64,000 nt of DNA. It comes from Maratus speciosus. Taxonomy: Eukaryota > Arthropoda > Arachnida > Araneae > Salticidae. The notes under the pieces are model-generated. The model saw only the letters and a list, made by a program, of their open reading frames with translations, did not search any database and had not been told where the DNA came from. The position numbers and the translations under genes were made by a program. The stretch covers positions 17,034,981 through 17,098,980 of the forward strand of contig OZ010798.1 in NCBI GenBank assembly GCA_963932465.1. The letters run 5' to 3'. Shown one piece after another: positions 59,715 to 64,000 of the stretch (positions are counted from its first letter, which is position 1; every line of letters begins with the position of its first letter).

Positions 59715-60208
59715 CAGTGGTTCCCAACATTTTTAGGCCACACCAAGAATTTCTAAAATCCAGATGCTTCACCTTCCACTGTAACTTGCAATTCCTATTG
59801 TTTAAAAAGTGAATCCATATTCACATGAGGGAAGATTAAAAAAGGAAGTAAAATAAATTCATATTCAATAAATACTAGTCAAAAAAGTTTTATACAAAAA
59901 AAAAAAAAGTTACATAAAAAAGGCATTTAAGCATCACAAAATTTATGCCATTTTATATACATATATATTCTAGTTATTGCTGTATTTTGAAATTTTGCGA
60001 GAGAGCTTTTTGAAAAACAACTTATTTTTTCACTTTATCTTAAAACATCCATATGTACTGACTTTATGTTTAAACTGCACCACATTACAAAAAAAAAAAA
60101 AAAAAAAAAGAAAGAATAAAAGAGCCGATAGGGAATCAGTTTAATAACAAATATCAAGTTCCCCTCCCCCTACCCTGTGGGATGCATGCATACCATTTGG
60201 AACCACTG
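59715..60208. mobile_element. hAT-like miniature element
   Basis: CAGTGGTTCCCAAC at the left and TTTGGAACCACTG at the right are inverted ends of the kind seen in Charlie-type hAT elements. The body (494 bp) has A-runs (59899-59911, 60088-60108). No exact 8-bp duplication is visible. Confidence 0.65.
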
Positions 60209-60275
60209 TTGTTAGAGAATGGCTGTAGATTAATACAGATTGTTTTGAATTCATTCAATATTCTGAATCTGAGAT

Positions 60276-60345
60276 CGGAATCTTAGGCTTTAACAGTGAA
60301 TGCTCTTCGAATTGAGCTATTTGGATGACATCCCAGACAACAAAA
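60276..60345 (-). repeat. tRNA-derived repeat, Asn-like, minus strand
   Basis: On the minus strand: TAGCTCAATTCGAAGAGCAT then CACTGTTAAAGCC, i.e. D arm and an anticodon arm with GTT, as in tRNA-Asn. T arm decayed. Homologous to 60524-60596. Confidence 0.5.
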
Positions 60346-60523
60346 AAATTAATACTTGCATCACTTATTTACAAAAAAAATAATTGTTAAAAAATAAAGT
60401 GTGATATGCATTCATAGTTTATTCGAGTTTTATTTTTTGTGATTTATTCTGTCGAGCTTTTTCAAATAACACATCAGATGTTGAAAATGGTTGTTTTGAG
60501 TAATATTGTGTAGGTTTGGATGT

Positions 60524-60596
60524 TGTCCAGGTAGCTCAGTTGGAAGAGCATTTACAATTAAAGCCAAAGGTTCTGGGTCGAGCCTTAGGCTGGACA
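60524..60596 (+). repeat. tRNA-derived repeat or tRNA pseudogene
   Basis: Acceptor TGTCCAG/CTGGACA pairs perfectly and the D stem GCTC/GAGC is intact. The anticodon arm (TTTACAATTAAAGCC) and T arm (CTGGGTCGAGCCTTAGG) are mismatched, and three rather than two bases join acceptor and D stem. A diverged inverted sibling lies 180 bp upstream, so I call it a tRNA-derived repeat. Confidence 0.55.
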
Positions 60597-63368
60597 CATT
60601 CTCATTCAGTTAGAAAAATTGCTACTTGTAAACTACAGTTTCTTGCAACATATATTTATATGCATATACACACAGATTAAATGTCAAATTTATCTAAAAT
60701 TTTCTTTTGTTTATAATAATCAAAAGGAAATAAAAAAAATCTTTTAAACTTGACAGTTTATTTCAAGCGCCTTTCTCTTTATGTTAAAGTTATGTAGATT
60801 AAAATAATAACCAGCCTAAATAATAATAAACTCAATTTATCTGATTTATCCTTGTACCTAATTACTGATAAGATGGTTATATTCAAAGAAAGAAAATCAT
60901 GCCCTTTTCAACATTTTTTGGCCATCTATTTTATTTTTACATAGACAGTTGACGATAATGTACAAACATTTTGCACATTCTTGTGCTAAAAATTCTACGT
61001 GACACGGTAGCTAACTGCAAAAGGAGAAAATGCTTTAGTAGGGAGAATCTATTTCTTTGGCTTAAAATTCACATTGTTATGATTTTTCTTTTTTGCAATT
61101 ACAAAGAAATGAGACACCTTCGGACTTTTTGCATCACATTTATATATTTAGATTTTTTTTTGTGTGTCAAGACAATAACAATATCCGTTGTGCACCAGGA
61201 AGTACTTGCAGGTGTTTGCAGATGTTTCATGAACTCCCAATTGGATATGAAGGATGTAAAAAATAAACAGTCGAAAATTTTGTCCCAAATCAATAGAACC
61301 TTATCTTAAATGAAATTTATTAACGATTGGCCTAGTTTGATGAGAGCTACAGACTGGAAAGACAATAAAGTAAAAAACACAAATATTTCATAATAAAACG
61401 TGCAATAAGGTCCAACTGCAAATGAGCAATACATTTTTTTAAAGGGAAAAAAAAGTGGGAATGTTAAAAGTTGTTTTCAAATTTTTTGTATGAGTAATTC
61501 AGAATCAAAATGGATCAGGTTCAGAAAACATTATACAGAGATATTTGTAGATAAAATTTATTTGCTCATTGTAATTTTAATTCAAATTTGTAGGGATTTA
61601 GCACCATTTTCAACCTACTACTTACTTATTTTGTATTAAATTGATGAAATTGCTGAATATAGAACAAGAATCCAGGTTTAATGAGAAAATGGACGTTATA
61701 TTCTTTGGTTTTGAATGACTTATATTCAACGAAGTGTGTTTAATTTTATGTCTGTTAAAAATTGTGCATCTATTATAGCCCTCCCTTTCCCATCTAACTT
61801 TCATGAAAAGGAAAAAAAAATAAATAAAAAATCAGAATGATATAAAAATGAAACAAGAGTTTACAATAAAATTCATTTCTTGCACATTAAATAATACTGA
61901 TCATTGTAATAATACAAGAGAAATTTATTAAAACAAGATATGGCATTCATAAATATTTTAATAAATATTGGTTAAAATGAATTTTAATATGATTTACAGA
62001 GAGTAATATCAATTTCTCTTATAAAAAATATAATTTTTTGCATTTTTCTTATATTTATATACTCTTACAAAATATTTATTAAAATATTTAAAAATATTTC
62101 TTTCACTTTTATATGAAAATGAAAATTTTCAATTAAATTCTAATTCAGAATTGTGCAAAGCAATATCTCTGTAATTGTCTCTGCGTACAGAGCTCTTTTG
62201 CTGAGAACTAGATGCATGTACTTCTTCAGAGACAAAGCAGAAAACTATATTTTGAATTTTTCACTGAGCATTTGAGCTCTGGAAAGAAAATATGTACAGA
62301 TTATACTACCACCAGTATGATCTAGATCACATTTTTAAATTTCAAAGGCACATTCAGTATAACTTTAGTTGCTCTTGTAAATGGTCAATTTAAATTTTAT
62401 ACATGAAGATGTAAAACGTTTAGTGACAGTGGTGTGTCGGAAAAGAGTTACCTTAAAAATACTTAGGTTAAAATTTTCAAATATACCTCAGGCCAATTAA
62501 TTGTCAAGAACCAATATAAACGTTCCTTACATAATTGTAGTCGATGATGCATTCTCATTAACACTAAAAATCATGAAGTCTTTCTCTGGAAAAATAACAA
62601 ATCTTTTTTATTAGCATTTCCTTTTGAGACAAAGACAAATATAGCTAAAAATGCCTGGCATTTTCAATAATCGTTTCAGAATATATATAAATTTAAAATG
62701 TTATCTGCTCCAATAACAGCCTGGACTTACATTCTAGCAACATGCATTCTATATAATTATGAGATCCTAAAGCTTGGCTACAAAGCCATTTGAAAGATTA
62801 TTCAGATTTGACAATCAATAGTCATGGAGCAAAGTATTCACATCCTCAAAAATGCACACCAGAAATGAAAGAAATACTTCAAGCAGGACTTGTTCTCAAT
62901 TCTTTCATTATTGGGCTCTGTTGATTGGTCAAAGTCATGCAGACAGGACTGCAAAATTAAAGATTTATTACCCCGTCCATTTGTTCATTGCAGAAGAAGC
63001 AAAAAAAAAAAAAATTGGCTTTTCCCTAATTAACATATACAAGATACAGCAGTAGAATTTTTTCAGTTTGTTGTCTTCTCTGCACTGTGACTTAGCTTGT
63101 TTGGGCATAATTAGAATACAAGTAATTTCTTCTAATTGACTGACTCCCAGGATTATTATCTGCTACTGAGTTTTCTTGGGTCTAAAATGAAAATGAATTA
63201 TGAGTAATTAGATTGAAATATCAGTATTAAATCAAGTAAATGTTATCACCATTGTTTATAATAAATAAAAGTTACATTATAAATATAGAATAATGTGATT
63301 TGAGTATGAAGTTTAAATAATAAGTTTTATCAAGCTTGACACTAAACATGCTAAGGGGCTGTACTTAT
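60597..63368. other. AT-rich DNA, nothing firm
   Basis: Open frames of up to 112 codons (60971) lack recognisable domains. An A-run lies at 63000-63014. No supported gene. Confidence 0.45.
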
Positions 63369-63369
63369 A

Positions 63370-63819
63370 CAGTAGCCTTCCTCTTAACCGGAACTCCGCT
63401 TTAACCGGCTGACTTTTTTTTCCCAACATCAGGCAAAATTCAGAAAGGAAAATTTCAGTTCCCATTTCTTTATGGTTAATTAACACAAATTTACGTAATG
63501 TAGAATAATTTCAACTTCTCATAAAGGTACGTGACGAGATTTTCAACTATTTAATTTGTATTTAAAACTTTTCATTATTTGTTATTAGTGGTAATTTTTA
63601 TTTCAATTCAGTTAATTACAACTAGTATTCATTTCACAAAATATAGAAAATATGTACATTTTTAAAACTACACAAATTAAAAAGCTATAATGCATCCTAC
63701 GCATTTAATTAAATATGCAGTTACTTATTTAATTTTTATTACATCTCCGGTTTAACCGGTTTTTTGCTTAACTGGCTAACCCTCAGTCCCGTTTAGGCCG
63801 GTTAAGAGGGAGGCTATTG
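63370..63819. mobile_element. Non-autonomous TA-flanked element, CAGTAGCCTTCC family
   Basis: Left CAGTAGCCTTCCTCTTAACC and right GGTTAAGAGGGAGGCTATTG are inverted repeats with TA at 63368-63369 and 63820-63821. Second internal pair 'gctttaaccggct' / 'ccggtttaaccggtt'. 450 bp, non-coding. Pogo/Tigger-like by its ends. Confidence 0.8.
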
Positions 63820-63821
63820 TA

Positions 63822-64000
63822 TAACTTTTATCAATCTTTTGGTAATTTTGGATTTCCCCCCTCACCCCCCGTTAATCATATCATTATCAATGTCTAAAAA
63901 TTCCTTTGATTTTTGGAGTGATATACAAATATGGTTACATTTATTTTTTGCATACTTTATTGATTCGAAATGAAGAGAAGTCAATAAAATATCATTTTAT
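63822..64000. other. Window end, nothing recognised
   Basis: A short C-rich run near 63854-63869; no gene. Confidence 0.5.

Noticed and set aside
60971..61309. 112-codon open frame
   Set aside because: No domain, aromatic-rich AT-driven composition and no splice or poly(A) context. It remains possible but unsupported.
1..64000. CRISPR arrays, operons, Shine-Dalgarno sites
   Set aside because: Introns, poly(A) signals and transposon types show a eukaryotic nuclear region. No regular repeat-spacer array exists; the only short-period array (44676-45610) has no unique spacers.

Overview
This is a eukaryotic nuclear window. It is strongly AT-rich, has spliced genes with GT-AG introns of 3 to 9 kb, and most of its length is transposon-derived. 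The KPFVCEVCSK-style zinc fingers, the F-box/LRR gene and the repeat classes (TA-, TTAA- and 8-bp-duplicating DNA transposons) fit an arthropod. A chelicerate such as a spider is my best guess, but this is inference only and no sequence here proves it. Nothing prokaryotic or viral was recognised.

Three protein genes are supportable. (1) An F-box/leucine-rich-repeat protein lies on the + strand. Its coding exons are at 9601-9741, 19057-19163 and 22253-23162, giving a 385-residue product with a poly(A) signal 34 nt after the stop. The F-box is split by intron 2. (2) A C2H2 zinc-finger protein lies on the - strand at 54924-53878. It has 348 residues and eleven fingers at an exact 28-residue period. 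(3) A small open frame at 51554-51772 encodes a plausible single-pass membrane protein of 72 residues. There is also a tRNA-like gene with a pol III terminator at 16705-16775 (-), several tRNA-derived repeat fragments, and a duplicated, decaying 3'-terminal exon (24190-24681 and 25985-26402).

Layout. 1-9590: upstream DNA with TA-flanked (pogo/Tigger-like) miniature elements. 9592-23220: the F-box gene, whose introns hold many miniature transposons. 23220-27490: two diverged copies of a segment with an old terminal exon. 27494-34748: a nest in which a TA-flanked element contains a 6.5-kb hAT-like element, which contains a 2.7-kb transposon with a broken transposase, which contains a TTAA-flanked miniature element. 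34750-44600: foldback, GC-rich hAT-like and tandem repeats. 44676-45610: a 29-bp minisatellite with a ~287-bp higher-order period. 46380-51190: dispersed repeats, including a hAT-like element with a perfect 8-bp target duplication inside a TTAA-type element. 51554-55218: the membrane-protein frame and the zinc-finger gene. 55220-64000: mostly unannotated AT-rich DNA with further miniature elements.

The two main genes have no evident functional link. F-box/LRR proteins act as SCF ubiquitin-ligase substrate receptors, and poly-zinc-finger proteins bind DNA. The main interest of the window is its layered transposon record, a recurrent hairpin motif followed by GAAAC, and the small unidentified reading frames.
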